A stretch of 64,000 nt of DNA from Aquimarina algicola (GCF_006443095.1 NZ_VFWZ01000007.1:62001-126000), one strand, 5' to 3'; positions 52,299 through 61,301 are shown, numbered from the stretch's first letter. The notes: a model not told the origin generated them from the sequence alone. Program-made: numbers and translations.

Positions 52299-53459
52299 AT
52301 GAGCTCAAAAAATATAGGCTTTAATACTATTTGTACACATTTAGGAGAAATTAAAGACCAACAATTTAAAGGGGCAGTATCCCCTATATATATGTCTACA
52401 TCTTATGCTTTTGAAGATGTTGATATAAAAAGATATCCAAGATATTTTAATACGCCCAATCAAGAAGCACTTGGCAAAAAAATAGCAGCTTTAGAAAAAG
52501 GAGAAGCATCACTAATTTTTGGCAGTGGTATGGCTGCTATAAGCACTACGCTATTTGCTTTCCTAAAAAAAGGAGACCATATTGTATTACAACGTGCTAT
52601 ATATGGTGGTACTGCTAATCTTGTTAATGAAGAATTTGAAAAGCATAATATAGAATTTTCTTATGCTGATACTCAAACAGCAGAAGGTTTTTTAGAAAAA
52701 ATTAAACCCAATACAAAAGTTATCTATATAGAAACTCCTTCGAATCCATTATTATCGATAATAGATATCGAAGCTATTGCCAAAATTGCTAAGGAGAAGA
52801 ATATTATTACCATTATAGACAATACATTTGCATCTCCAGTTAATCAAAATCCCATACTATTCGGTATTGATATCGTTATACATTCTGCAACTAAATATTT
52901 AGGTGGTCATAGTGATATTCTAGCCGGTGCAGTTGTATCTTCTGAAAAAAATATAGACCAAATATTTCAGGTAGCTAAAAACTTTGGTGGTAGTTTAAGT
53001 GATTTTACTGTTTGGATGCTTGAAAGAAGTATCAAAACACTAGGGTTAAGAGTAAAACAACAAAATTATAATGCGTTAGAGCTAGCAAAATGGCTTAAAA
53101 ACCATGATGATATAGCAGAAGTATACTATCCGGGATTATCTTCTCACCCAAACCATGAAATTGCAAAAAAACAAATGAAAGGCTTTGGAGGTATGTTATC
53201 ATTTGAGCTTAAAGAAGGACTGGATGCCAGTATTTTTCAAAAAGAACTTAACATTATTAAAAGTTCAATGAGTCTAGCAGGAGTAGAAAGTACGATTTTA
53301 TCACCAGCACTTACATCTCATGCTTTATTATCTCAAGAAGAAAGGCATATACAGGGTATCAAAGACGGTTTATTAAGATTTAGTGTAGGTATTGAAGAAA
53401 AAGACGACTTAATAAATGACATACAACATGCTTTAGAAAAAATAAAAGTTACAGCATAA
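52299..53459 (+). CDS. Trans-sulfuration family PLP enzyme (cystathionine gamma-synthase / methionine gamma-lyase type)
   Basis: A 386-residue Cys/Met-metabolism PLP enzyme. The cofactor Lys199 is in IHSATKYLGGHSDILAGAVV; the phosphate site is FGSGMAAIST (about 74-83), and YIETPSNPLL and VYYPGLSSHPNHEIAKKQMKGFGGMLSF are family hallmarks. Cystathionine gamma-synthase, gamma-lyase, O-acylhomoserine sulfhydrylase and methionine gamma-lyase cannot be told apart here. The next gene makes bacillithiol, a cysteine-containing thiol, so a cysteine-supplying role fits. Confidence 0.92.
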   Translation: MSSKNIGFNTICTHLGEIKDQQFKGAVSPIYMSTSYAFEDVDIKRYPRYFNTPNQEALGKKIAALEKGEASLIFGSGMAAISTTLFAFLKKGDHIVLQRAIYGGTANLVNEEFEKHNIEFSYADTQTAEGFLEKIKPNTKVIYIETPSNPLLSIIDIEAIAKIAKEKNIITIIDNTFASPVNQNPILFGIDIVIHSATKYLGGHSDILAGAVVSSEKNIDQIFQVAKNFGGSLSDFTVWMLERSIKTLGLRVKQQNYNALELAKWLKNHDDIAEVYYPGLSSHPNHEIAKKQMKGFGGMLSFELKEGLDASIFQKELNIIKSSMSLAGVESTILSPALTSHALLSQEERHIQGIKDGLLRFSVGIEEKDDLINDIQHALEKIKVTA

Positions 53460-53474
53460 GAATAATAAAAACAT

Positions 53475-54191
53475 ATGAAATTAGATATTCTTGCTATTGG
53501 TGCACACCCAGATGATGTAGAACTTAGTTGCTCCGGAACTATAGCAAAAGAAGTTGAAAAAGGTAAAAAAGTAGGAATTTTAGACCTTACTCGAGGTGAA
53601 CTTGGTACTAGAGGTACTCAAGAGATCAGAGATCAAGAAGCAAAAAAAGCGGCAGATATTTTAAATGTTGCTATTCGGGAGAATTTGGGTTTTAAAGACG
53701 CATTTTTTACTAACGATAAAACTCACCAGTTACAAATCATTGAAATTATAAGAAAGTACCAACCAGAAATTGTACTCTGTAATGCTATAAAAGATAGACA
53801 TATTGATCATGGAAAAGCTAGTAAACTTGTTAGTGACGCTTGCTTTTTGTCAGGTTTAAGAAAAATTGAAACCATTTATAATAATGATCTACAAGCACCA
53901 TGGAGGCCCAAAAATGTTTATCATTATATCCAATGGGCAAATATAAATCCAGATTTTGTTGTTGATATTAGTGAGCATATTGATAAAAAAATTGAAAGTG
54001 TTTTAGCATATAGTTCCCAATTTTATGATAAGGACAATAAAGAACCTAATACTCCTATATCGAGTAAGAACTTTTTGGATAGTGTAAAATATAGAGCAGC
54101 CGATTTAGGGAGAATTATTGGTGTAAAATACGCAGAAGGTTTTACTGTAGAACGCTATGTAGCAGTTAATTCCATTTTTGATTTAATTTAA
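53475..54191 (+). CDS. bshB1: Bacillithiol biosynthesis deacetylase BshB1
   Basis: A 238-residue LmbE/PIG-L-family zinc deacetylase. The zinc motif AHPDDVE is at 9-15, and the third ligand comes from RHIDHGKAS (His in the middle of the chain). DLTRGELGTRGT and EGFTVERYV are BshB1-specific marks. It deacetylates GlcNAc-malate to GlcN-malate, the second step of bacillithiol synthesis. It lies 15 bp behind the PLP enzyme and is clearly in one operon. Confidence 0.94.
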   Translation: MKLDILAIGAHPDDVELSCSGTIAKEVEKGKKVGILDLTRGELGTRGTQEIRDQEAKKAADILNVAIRENLGFKDAFFTNDKTHQLQIIEIIRKYQPEIVLCNAIKDRHIDHGKASKLVSDACFLSGLRKIETIYNNDLQAPWRPKNVYHYIQWANINPDFVVDISEHIDKKIESVLAYSSQFYDKDNKEPNTPISSKNFLDSVKYRAADLGRIIGVKYAEGFTVERYVAVNSIFDLI

Positions 54192-54203
54192 TGCAAAAAA
54201 ATG

Positions 54204-54234
54204 TTTGCAGAAACCAAGAAATGCCTTATTTTTG
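54204..54234 (+). promoter_or_regulatory. Promoter of tRNA-His
   Basis: TTTG at 54204-54207, a 19-bp spacer and TATTTTTG at 54227-54234 form a perfect Bacteroidota promoter, 18 bp before the tRNA. Confidence 0.8.
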
Positions 54235-54251
54235 CAGCCATAAAATTAAAT

Positions 54252-54326
54252 GGTGGTTGTAGCTCAGTTGGTTAGAGCGCCTGATTGTGGTTCAGGAGGT
54301 CGTCGGTTCGAGACCGATCTTCCACC
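54252..54326 (+). tRNA. tRNA-His (anticodon GTG)
   Basis: A cloverleaf with the extra G-1 typical of tRNA-His (54252). The anticodon stem CCTGA/TCAGG closes the loop TTGTGGT, giving GTG. The D arm is GCTC/GAGC and the T arm GTCGG/CCGAT. The acceptor strands GTGGTTG and CTTCCAC pair at five of seven positions; positions 5-68 and 6-67 are U-U mismatches. CCA is not encoded. The strong promoter and terminator argue that it is expressed. Confidence 0.9.
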
Positions 54327-54330
54327 CTTA

Positions 54331-54368
54331 AAAATAAAAAAGCCCTTTTTGAAAGGGCTTTTTTATTT
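54331..54368 (+). terminator. Terminator of tRNA-His
   Basis: AAAAAGCCCTTT and AAAGGGCTTTTTT form the stem, with a T-rich tail. Confidence 0.9.
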
Positions 54369-54396
54369 TCTGAAAACTATTACTATTCAATTTTAA

Positions 54397-55458
54397 TTAT
54401 TCTTGCTCTTTTCCAATTCCATCTACAACAAGTCTATCTATTCTATTGGCAACTTCCCATGCAGTATAAAAAACAAGTTTTGAACGCTTAGCTAAAAGAT
54501 CATAATCTATTTTATCAGCAGTATCGGTTGGTTTATGATAATCTTCATGAACACCATTAAAATAGAAAATAATAGGTATATTATGTTTTGCAAAATTATA
54601 ATGATCACTTCTGTAATAAAATCTATTGGGATCATTTTTATCGTTATAGGTATAGTCTAGGTCTAGTTTTGTATACTTTGTATTTACAGCTTCACTTATT
54701 GCATGTAATTCTGTACTTAACCTATCACTTCCTATCAAATATATATAGTTTTCTTTTCCTCCTTCATTATGAGCATCATCTATTCTACCAATCATATCAA
54801 TATTTAGATTTGTAATAGTATTTTCTAGAGGGAAAACAGGATTTTCTGTATAAAACCTAGATCCATACAAACCTTTTTCTTCTCCTGTAACATGCAAAAA
54901 CAAAATAGATCTTTTAGGGCCTACACCATCCTTTTTAGCTTTCATAAATGCATCTGCTATCTCTAGCAAACCCACTGTACCAGAGCCATCATCATCTGCT
55001 CCATTATATATATTCCCACTATCATCAACACCAACATGATCAAGATGAGCAGAAATAACTACTATTTCATCTGGTTTTTCGGTCCCTTTTATATATGCAA
55101 GTACATTTTCTGATGATTTGATTCCACCTCTAAAATAACTCTCAGGTATCTCTTGAAAATAATCATCTCCACCCATTGGAGAAGGAATATTCATATTCTT
55201 ATACTGTGTTTTTAAATATTCTACAGCTTTCTTTTGCCCAGGCTCTCCTGTATCTCTCCCTTCAAAATCATCACCTGCAAATACATACAAATAATCTTTA
55301 AGTTCTTTTGCTGTGATACGATTTGCATATTTTTTTGCAACAGAAGTATTACTTATTAATGTTGTATCATTCTGATCAGATTTTTCTGATGTAGAATTTT
55401 TAGAAGTCCCGCAACAACAAGCAATTAACAAGCTAGCAATTATAATAATATTTTTCAT
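54397..55458 (-). CDS. M28-family zinc peptidase lipoprotein
   Basis: A 353-residue exported peptidase with lipoprotein signal (IIIIASLLIACC). The M28 zinc ligands are clear: SAHLDHVGVD, NGADDDGSGTVGLLEIA, HVTGEEKGLYGSRF and NIDMIGRID, with the last His in FYYRSDHYNFAKHNIPIIFYFNG. Such enzymes are aminopeptidases or carboxypeptidases with two zinc ions. A linker region 20-60 precedes the catalytic domain. It is a single gene, convergent with tRNA-His and divergent from tRNA-Ser. Confidence 0.94.
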   Translation of the reverse strand: MKNIIIIASLLIACCCGTSKNSTSEKSDQNDTTLISNTSVAKKYANRITAKELKDYLYVFAGDDFEGRDTGEPGQKKAVEYLKTQYKNMNIPSPMGGDDYFQEIPESYFRGGIKSSENVLAYIKGTEKPDEIVVISAHLDHVGVDDSGNIYNGADDDGSGTVGLLEIADAFMKAKKDGVGPKRSILFLHVTGEEKGLYGSRFYTENPVFPLENTITNLNIDMIGRIDDAHNEGGKENYIYLIGSDRLSTELHAISEAVNTKYTKLDLDYTYNDKNDPNRFYYRSDHYNFAKHNIPIIFYFNGVHEDYHKPTDTADKIDYDLLAKRSKLVFYTAWEVANRIDRLVVDGIGKEQE

Positions 55459-55584
55459 GTAAATATTTTAGTTTTTGTAAAGCACAAGATAAATAATTCA
55501 TGCCATATGAGTACACAAACTTAACTGTTTAAAAAACATATTAAATTATTTTCAAAATATTCTTTTTAGATTGAAAAAAGGTTT

Positions 55585-55592
55585 TATATTTG
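55585..55592 (+). promoter_or_regulatory. -7 box of tRNA-Ser
   Basis: TATATTTG matches TAnnTTTG exactly, 41 bp before the tRNA. No good TTTG at the 19-bp spacing is present. Confidence 0.6.
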
Positions 55593-55632
55593 CACCCGCA
55601 TTCAGGGAATACTTCATTAGTATTCTATTTAT

Positions 55633-55717
55633 GGAGAAATGGCAGAGTGGTCGAATGCACCGGTCTTGAAAACCGGCGAGGGTCACACCTCCGGGGGTTC
55701 GAATCCCTCTTTCTCCG
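55633..55717 (+). tRNA. tRNA-Ser (anticodon TGA)
   Basis: An 85-nt class II tRNA. The acceptor GGAGAAA pairs perfectly with TTTCTCC, the anticodon loop CTTGAAA gives TGA, and a long variable arm (GAGGGTCACACCTC) is present. CCA is not encoded. It lies 230 bp ahead of a tyrosine integrase, which suggests that its 3' end is the integration site of the following element. Confidence 0.95.
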
Positions 55718-55738
55718 CGAAAAGTCCTACAAAAGGCA

Positions 55739-55779
55739 ACAAAAACCCTCTAATCATTTGATTTAGAGGGTTTTTCATT
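55739..55779 (+). terminator. Terminator behind tRNA-Ser
   Basis: AACCCTCTAAATC-like arms (AACCCTCTAATC and GATTTAGAGGGTT) form the stem, followed by a T-rich run. Confidence 0.85.
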
Positions 55780-55827
55780 TTATATGATTTCATTTGATAT
55801 CATATAATATCATCCTAAAAGGGGCTA

Positions 55828-55868
55828 ATTCGGTGTCACTTAAAAACTATCTCCAACTGACACCGAAT
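55828..55868. repeat. Inverted pair of the 14-mer ATTCGGTGTCA[C/G]TT
   Basis: ATTCGGTGTCACTT at 55828-55841 and its inverted copy AACTGACACCGAAT at 55855-55868 are separated by 13 bp. A third, direct copy lies at 55952-55965 inside the integrase start. The two direct copies differ at one position. The arrangement fits integrase or directionality-factor binding sites. Confidence 0.85.
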
Positions 55869-55947
55869 AGCATATAAATAATTGATATTCAGTTATTTAA
55901 AAATATAACTATTTGATTATTTTTTGCTACATTGAAGTAAATTTTAA

Positions 55948-57168
55948 ATGTATTCGGTGTCAGTTCAGCTCTCCATATTATTTTATATCAAAAAAAGTAA
56001 GGCTAATCTTCAGGGATATACCAATATCTATCTACGCATAACCCTAGACGGCAAGCGGGCTGAGTGTAGTATTAATCGAAAAGTACATACCGATTTATGG
56101 AATAGTAGGTCACAAAATGCTTTAGGTAATTCACCAGAGAATCAGGAAATAAATAGAGAGATTGACTTAATTAGAAATAAAATCTACACCATAGAACAAA
56201 AGTTTCAAAGAGACGGAACAACTTACTCCGCTGTGCAATTACGCGATGTATATCTCGGTAAGGACAAAACAAAAAAGATGCTTCTTGAAATTTTTCAAGA
56301 ACATAATGATGAAGTTGATAGTCTTATTGGGAAAGATTTTGCCGCAGGAACTGCCGAACGCTATCGAACTTGTAAAAAACACATAGCTGAATTTATTAAG
56401 AAGAAATACAAGAAGAATGACATTCCTGTGCAGGATGTAGACCATAAATTCATCACAGGTCTTGAGTACTATCTTAAAACTACTCGTAAGTGTGCCCACA
56501 ACTCTGCGATTAAGTATATCACCAATTTTAAAAAGATTATTCGAATTGCTCACGCTAATGATTGGATTGATAAAGACCCTTTTTTGCATTGGAAAGCAAA
56601 GCTTAAAATTGTAGAGCGTGAATTTTTAACAGAAGAAGAAATTCAGAAGATTATCGAGCTAGAGCTCAAGATGGAACGGCTCGACCAAGTACGCGATATT
56701 TTTATCTTTTGCTGTTTTACAGGTCTGGCTTATGCCGATGTAAAAAAAATAAATAGAGGTGATATCGTTTTGGGTACTGATGGTGAGGAATGGGTAAAAA
56801 CCAAACGCTCTAAAACCGATACTAGAAGTAATATCCCAATTTTACCAATTGCCAAAGTCATCATTGAAAAATACAAAGACAATGAGCAACTAAAAGAAAA
56901 AGATTTAGTCCTACCTGTACTAAGCAATCAGAAAATGAATGCGTACATTAAAGAGATAGCAACTTTAGCGGGTATTACCAAAAACCTAACATTTCATTTA
57001 GCTCGACATACCTTTGCAACAACGGTAACACTTACCAATGGCGTTCCCATAGAATCCGTAAGTAAAATGCTTGGTCATACCAATCTTAAAACTACTCAGC
57101 ACTACGCTAAAATCTTGGATATGAAAGTAAGTAAGGATATGGAAATTTTGAGGAATAAGTTTAAGTAG
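55948..57168 (+). CDS. Tyrosine-type site-specific integrase of a mobile element
   Basis: A 406-residue Bacteroidota integrase of the CTnDOT/phage-integrase SAM-like group. An arm-binding domain at about 1-95 (SILFYIKKSKANLQGYTNIYLRITLDGKRAECS) is followed by a SAM-like core-binding domain at 110-205. The catalytic domain (215-400) holds Arg in CFTGLAYADVKKI (the usual TGLR position is TGLA, so the first Arg is not evident there), H-x-x-R in HLARHTFATT, and Tyr in TQHYAKILD. The start follows family alignment. The 14-mer repeat spans its first codons. It ends 3 bp from the convergent gene at 57172. Confidence 0.92.
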   Translation: MYSVSVQLSILFYIKKSKANLQGYTNIYLRITLDGKRAECSINRKVHTDLWNSRSQNALGNSPENQEINREIDLIRNKIYTIEQKFQRDGTTYSAVQLRDVYLGKDKTKKMLLEIFQEHNDEVDSLIGKDFAAGTAERYRTCKKHIAEFIKKKYKKNDIPVQDVDHKFITGLEYYLKTTRKCAHNSAIKYITNFKKIIRIAHANDWIDKDPFLHWKAKLKIVEREFLTEEEIQKIIELELKMERLDQVRDIFIFCCFTGLAYADVKKINRGDIVLGTDGEEWVKTKRSKTDTRSNIPILPIAKVIIEKYKDNEQLKEKDLVLPVLSNQKMNAYIKEIATLAGITKNLTFHLARHTFATTVTLTNGVPIESVSKMLGHTNLKTTQHYAKILDMKVSKDMEILRNKFK

Positions 57169-57171
57169 CGA

Positions 57172-57837
57172 TTAAAGAGGCATACCATAGTCCTTATTTC
57201 TATTATCATATTTTCGCAAATTATCTTGCTGGCCAGAATTTGGCCTAGTGATTTCCTCTTTTATTTGAAGACCTTTCTGGACAAAATCACTAGCAGCTGT
57301 TTTCCAGTTTGTTATTTTAAGTCCTCTGCTCAGTTCCCAATCTCTGGCTTCGTAATATGCATAGAATTTTTTTCCTTGCATAGCTGACCAATTTTTTTCT
57401 TTAAAAAAAATTAAAACAACCTGTTCATTTTTTGGCCTTGCCAGTTTATTTAAGTTTTCTATTGTTTTATGTTTATAAGAAGGTACCAGATTTTGGCCTG
57501 GTTCTGGGACGCAGTTAGCCAATCTTTGACCATCTGAGGTAAAAAAAATGGACATTTGGACTTTTGAACCTATGGCAGGATGATACGATGGATAGTATCT
57601 TAAATAGCCCCAGTCATTAAGGTCTTTAAGATAATTGTGATAGGTCGTTTTTGATTTGAATTTCGCTTTTTCCATAATCCATTCCCTGTTTATAATTATG
57701 AACGTTTTAAAGAACTCTCGATTCCATTTCTGAAAGAATGCTAGGTACAATATGATATGACCCTGTTTAATTCTACTGTCATTATTGAAAAGCTCAAAAG
57801 CAGCGTTGAGCTGAATGATGTAGTTGACCTTTTTCAT
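57172..57837 (-). CDS. Winged-helix-like protein of the mobile element, unknown function
   Basis: A 221-residue soluble protein. Residues about 15-110 look like a winged-helix DNA-binding domain, with GHIILYLAFFQKWNRE, FIIINREWIMEKAKFKSKTTYHNYLKDLNDWGYLRYYPSYHP. The C-terminal part is basic and Asn-rich and may be disordered. The same type of protein occurs beside mobilization genes in Bacteroidota elements. Its start overlaps the stop of the BfmA/BtgA-like gene by one base (TAATG), so they are coupled. The function is unproven. Confidence 0.75.
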   Translation of the reverse strand: MKKVNYIIQLNAAFELFNNDSRIKQGHIILYLAFFQKWNREFFKTFIIINREWIMEKAKFKSKTTYHNYLKDLNDWGYLRYYPSYHPAIGSKVQMSIFFTSDGQRLANCVPEPGQNLVPSYKHKTIENLNKLARPKNEQVVLIFFKEKNWSAMQGKKFYAYYEARDWELSRGLKITNWKTAASDFVQKGLQIKEEITRPNSGQQDNLRKYDNRNKDYGMPL

Positions 57838-58247
57838 TACTCATTCTTATCAATGAACTTCGTTGCTCTATATTTAACTTCTTTCTTTTCTTCAAAATAT
57901 TTTTTTTCTAAAATCAATTTTTCTTTGGGCGGTTCTGCTGCCTGGAAAAGAGCTTGCATCATAGCCATGGTCGGTTTGGTTTGCGATTTTTCAATATCTT
58001 TCATAATAGCTATCATTCCGTTTATTCGCTTTTTGATTAGAACGGAAATTCTGTTTTCCATCGTTTCCATCCGTGGTCCTAAACGCTCCGTCGGGGAAAT
58101 TCCATTTTCATTAAAAAATTCCATCATTAAGAGTAATGTCATTGATTGCGATTTAGAGAGCATTTTACTAAATTTTCTAAATTCACTAGCCACAGACTTC
58201 TTAATCTTTAGCGTTTCAAACTTTTCTTTTTCAAATCCTTTATCCAT
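57837..58247 (-). CDS. BfmA/BtgA-family mobilization protein
   Basis: A 136-residue protein. The opening MDKGFEKEKFETLKIKKSVASEFRKFSK resembles the ribbon-helix-helix-like start of accessory mobilization proteins, and residues 40-100 form a helical part (SMTLLLMMEFFNENGISPTERLGP, METMENRISVLIKKRINGMIAIMKDIEKSQTKPTMAMMQALF). This fits BfmA/BtgA proteins, which bind oriT beside a relaxase. No relaxase is in the window, so it may be encoded elsewhere or provided in trans. It is coupled to the next gene. Confidence 0.75.
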   Translation of the reverse strand: MDKGFEKEKFETLKIKKSVASEFRKFSKMLSKSQSMTLLLMMEFFNENGISPTERLGPRMETMENRISVLIKKRINGMIAIMKDIEKSQTKPTMAMMQALFQAAEPPKEKLILEKKYFEEKKEVKYRATKFIDKNE

Positions 58248-59149
58248 AGTTTTTAGTAAAATAATTGCCTATTTACAGTGGCTACAAAGTATTTTTAGTA
58301 AAAAGTAGCGTTTATATCTAAATCTCAAAAAGCCTAAAAACTGTGCTAGACCCTATAAAATATGGGTTTATAGCGAAAATCGTATAATCGTAACATCGCG
58401 AAGCGTGTTACCCTCTTGCTATACAATTCCTTCATTTCATTTCAGGATCTTCATACTTTTCAACCTATGTTGAAAAGCTATTTTGGGCACTTTCAACACC
58501 ATTACTTTTTTAGTAATAAAATGAAGTTACTTATTTTTAAACAACTGACAATCATATAAATAAACTAATTTTCATATTCATTTTAGATGGTTTTATTTAA
58601 TGTATTTTGATATATTTTTCCTTTTGAAATCACCTACTTATTATATCTTGAGCGTTTTCCTTTTCTTTTGGTATTGAATTCTATGTGCTTTAATAATTAC
58701 CAAGTTCATTTGTAGCAAAATGATACAGATTGCGATTCAATTCAGTTTTATTCACTTACTTCCCATAGTGCCATCGCCGTTACCTTTTCGGTAACCGAAA
58801 CTAAAATTATGACTGAGTAAGAACTTATAAAAGTGAGTGAGCGAACGGTTATGCAGTTCGTCTCTGGCAGAATTTTAAACTTTGTGAAGAAATAGGTTGT
58901 GGTAATCTTTTTGCCAGGCGAACGCTGTCGCTTTTTCTGCGACTGGGTTCAAGATAGTGTAGTGAACCTCTTTTCTCGGAATAAAGCTTTTCCTGCCCGT
59001 CTGGCAGGCGGGCTCGAAATGTAGAGAAATGGGGTGGAACGGTTAGTAATTACTATATAAATTTAGTGTTATGAGGCGATTAAAAATTCTATTCGGCTCA
59101 TATTTTTGAATATTTTGAGTTGATTAGGTTGTTTTTATTTATGAAATTT
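58248..59149. other. Hairpin-rich non-coding region, oriT candidate
   Basis: The 0.9 kb upstream of the mobilization gene has no gene but many inverted repeats: TTTTCAAC-ctat-GTTGAAAA (58457-58476), GTTACC-ttttc-GGTAAC (58779-58795), a weaker one at 58391-58410, and a GC-rich 9-bp pair GCCCGTCTG/CAGGCGGGC (58995-59013). GC content rises near the right end, unlike the flanks. BfmA/BtgA-type genes commonly adjoin oriT, so a transfer origin is likely here. The relaxase nick site is not identified. Confidence 0.5.
58995..59013. repeat. GC-rich palindrome
   Basis: GCCCGTCTG at 58995-59003 pairs with CAGGCGGGC at 59005-59013 (one G-T pair) around a single base. It is strikingly GC-rich in this AT-rich DNA. 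A similar palindromic word may recur in related genomes as a short interspersed repeat; I cannot test that. Confidence 0.6.
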
Positions 59150-61219
59150 TTAATTAAGCTGTTCTTCAAATGCTTGTTCTACTAATTCGATAATATCATC
59201 TAATTCTGAAGCGTGACGTAAATTAACTTCAACATTACCATTACCCCATCTGCCTAAACCACTTATGTCTCTACAAAGATTTTTAGGGTCTTTAATATTT
59301 TCGAAATCCATATTTAATGATATACGTAATTTTGATTTTTGAGGTACTACATCAACAAAGTTAGTTTGGGCCTTAAATGCTATGTATAGCTTCTTAAATT
59401 CAACTTTTGCGATAGCATCTATATTTAGGACTCTTTTTTCAAATAAACGATAAAGGTCTAGCATATCATTTTGTAAGTGTTCGTACTGGTCTATTGAATA
59501 TTGAATGGTATCTCTAGTTGTTTCAGGTGCTCTATATATATCCAAAACATCATCATCTAAATAAGGGGATGGCCATACTTTTAATGCTCTTTGAGCTAAT
59601 TCTCCTGCTCTATTATTGATTGATTGTTCATTCCAAACATCTGCTACTCTAACTGATTTATTTAAGAATAATGGGCTATCATTAAAACCTCCTGTAATGG
59701 TCTTTTTACTGGTAAATGGTTTATCTGACAATTCTGAATTATAGGCTGTCAAAGACAGGTTGCCCAGAGTGTGTAAATACCTTTCTTTTACCTGTTTCCA
59801 GTTTTCACCTAATTCTTGTTGCCATTCAATTGGCGTTTTTGGGTTTTGTGGTATAATGTGCTCAATAGTATAATTTTCGGCATTAACCAGTTCTTTACGC
59901 TTGAAGTTTTCTAAAGATTCTAACAAATAATTTCTTGACCTGAAATTGTATACATCTTTTAATTGAATTTCTTTTGTAAATTCTGCGTCATCAGGAAATC
60001 TTCTATATCCATCCATTAACATAAAAGCTGCCTTAATAGATTCTGAATAAGTTTCACTTTTAAGGCTTTTATAAATTGTCGCAAATGTCTTGTTCAAACT
60101 GTTGGTTGGTATGCCACAAATAGCTCGTCTAAAAACATAGTTTTTTGTAAGATTGAGAATTTCTATAAATTCATCAAACGTAATATGTTCATTTTTATAA
60201 TCGCCATAAACTGCCAATAAGAAAGGATAGGACGTATCCATTCGTAATTTGGTAATTTCTTTAAATACAGATTTTAGAGTTTTATCTTCTTCTTTCTGTA
60301 AAGCAATAGCAACATAGTATTGTGAATATTTATAAAGACTTTTTACAATGTTTTCAGTTCCTAATTTATCATTATGGTTATTAAAATACAGTTTGAATGT
60401 ATCATACACTTCTCCAATTTTAGGAATGGTGTTCAACTTCATTGTTAAATAATCCCTCATAAACCAAGGTAAAGCACTTATGTTTTCCCCAAAACTTTGT
60501 TCCATAGGATACCAATAGGTTTCGTAGAGGTGTTTTTGAAAGGTGGCTTCTTGCCCCATCAAAATATAATTTCTAATGAGGTCTGCTTGTGAAAGATTTA
60601 AACCTGTTGAGTTTAAACTCTCAAATATTAATTGTGGATTATCCTTGTCTCTTTCTAAGGCTACATCTACCACTATTAATTTTTGAAGTCCTTTGTATAT
60701 TTTATTGATATTGCTTTTATCAATTTGTTTAAAGAAATACTCGTGATTTTCAATAATTCTTTGTGAATGTTTTGTTGGTAACGGTTCATTGGTTAAAAGG
60801 TTGGTGAGCGTTTCTTTATCCCTTCTTGTCAACAATAACTTGAAGTACAAATCATTATCTTCTTCTGCATTGAACAAGTAATAATTTTTTAGCTTTTTGG
60901 CTGTGGTGTCTACTTCACAGTCTGGATTTTCTTCTATGAACTTTACTATGGCCGCAATTAACAAGGAAATAGTTGTGAGTCTCTGCTGTCCATCAATTAC
61001 CAAATACTTGTTTATCTCTGCAATTGTATGTATATCTGGTTGAAAGTAAACAATAGAGCCAATAAAATGTCCTTGCTCAGATTTAGATGCTTCCTGTATA
61101 TCTTTTAGCAATAAAGCACATTGCTTGAATTGCCAACTATATGTGCGTTGATAAATAGGAATGATGAACTGTTTAGGCTCTTTTATAATGGATAACAAAT
61201 TTTTTGCTGATGCTTTCAT
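59150..61219 (-). CDS. GmrSD-type DUF262-DUF1524-DUF5655 nuclease
   Basis: A 689-residue protein of the GmrSD/type IV modification-dependent restriction group, with both halves in one chain. DUF262 shows PIYQRTYSW (21-29) and VIDGQQRLTTISLL (74-87), a ParB-like NTP-binding site. The DUF1524 HNH nuclease has YTIEHIIPQ (near 450-458) and LGNLSLT (485-491). A C-terminal DUF5655 module covers about 582-689. GmrSD cuts DNA with glucosylated hydroxymethylcytosine in phages; the target here is unknown. All core motifs are intact. Third gene of the minus-strand defence cargo. Confidence 0.93.
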   Translation of the reverse strand: MKASAKNLLSIIKEPKQFIIPIYQRTYSWQFKQCALLLKDIQEASKSEQGHFIGSIVYFQPDIHTIAEINKYLVIDGQQRLTTISLLIAAIVKFIEENPDCEVDTTAKKLKNYYLFNAEEDNDLYFKLLLTRRDKETLTNLLTNEPLPTKHSQRIIENHEYFFKQIDKSNINKIYKGLQKLIVVDVALERDKDNPQLIFESLNSTGLNLSQADLIRNYILMGQEATFQKHLYETYWYPMEQSFGENISALPWFMRDYLTMKLNTIPKIGEVYDTFKLYFNNHNDKLGTENIVKSLYKYSQYYVAIALQKEEDKTLKSVFKEITKLRMDTSYPFLLAVYGDYKNEHITFDEFIEILNLTKNYVFRRAICGIPTNSLNKTFATIYKSLKSETYSESIKAAFMLMDGYRRFPDDAEFTKEIQLKDVYNFRSRNYLLESLENFKRKELVNAENYTIEHIIPQNPKTPIEWQQELGENWKQVKERYLHTLGNLSLTAYNSELSDKPFTSKKTITGGFNDSPLFLNKSVRVADVWNEQSINNRAGELAQRALKVWPSPYLDDDVLDIYRAPETTRDTIQYSIDQYEHLQNDMLDLYRLFEKRVLNIDAIAKVEFKKLYIAFKAQTNFVDVVPQKSKLRISLNMDFENIKDPKNLCRDISGLGRWGNGNVEVNLRHASELDDIIELVEQAFEEQLN

Positions 61220-61301
61220 AAAGACTGTGTAGGGTTTTTAATTTATGGTGTCATTGTTTTCAAAAGATTCGGTAGGAACTTTAAACATAATTATACCTTT
61301 A

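Noticed and set aside
54285..54491. A 68-codon plus-strand frame through tRNA-His and its terminator
   Set aside because: It starts inside the tRNA and runs antisense to the M28 peptidase gene; no protein character.
57757..58308. A 183-codon plus-strand frame in the mobilization region
   Set aside because: It is antisense to two coupled minus-strand genes with protein-like content and lacks a start signal or family.
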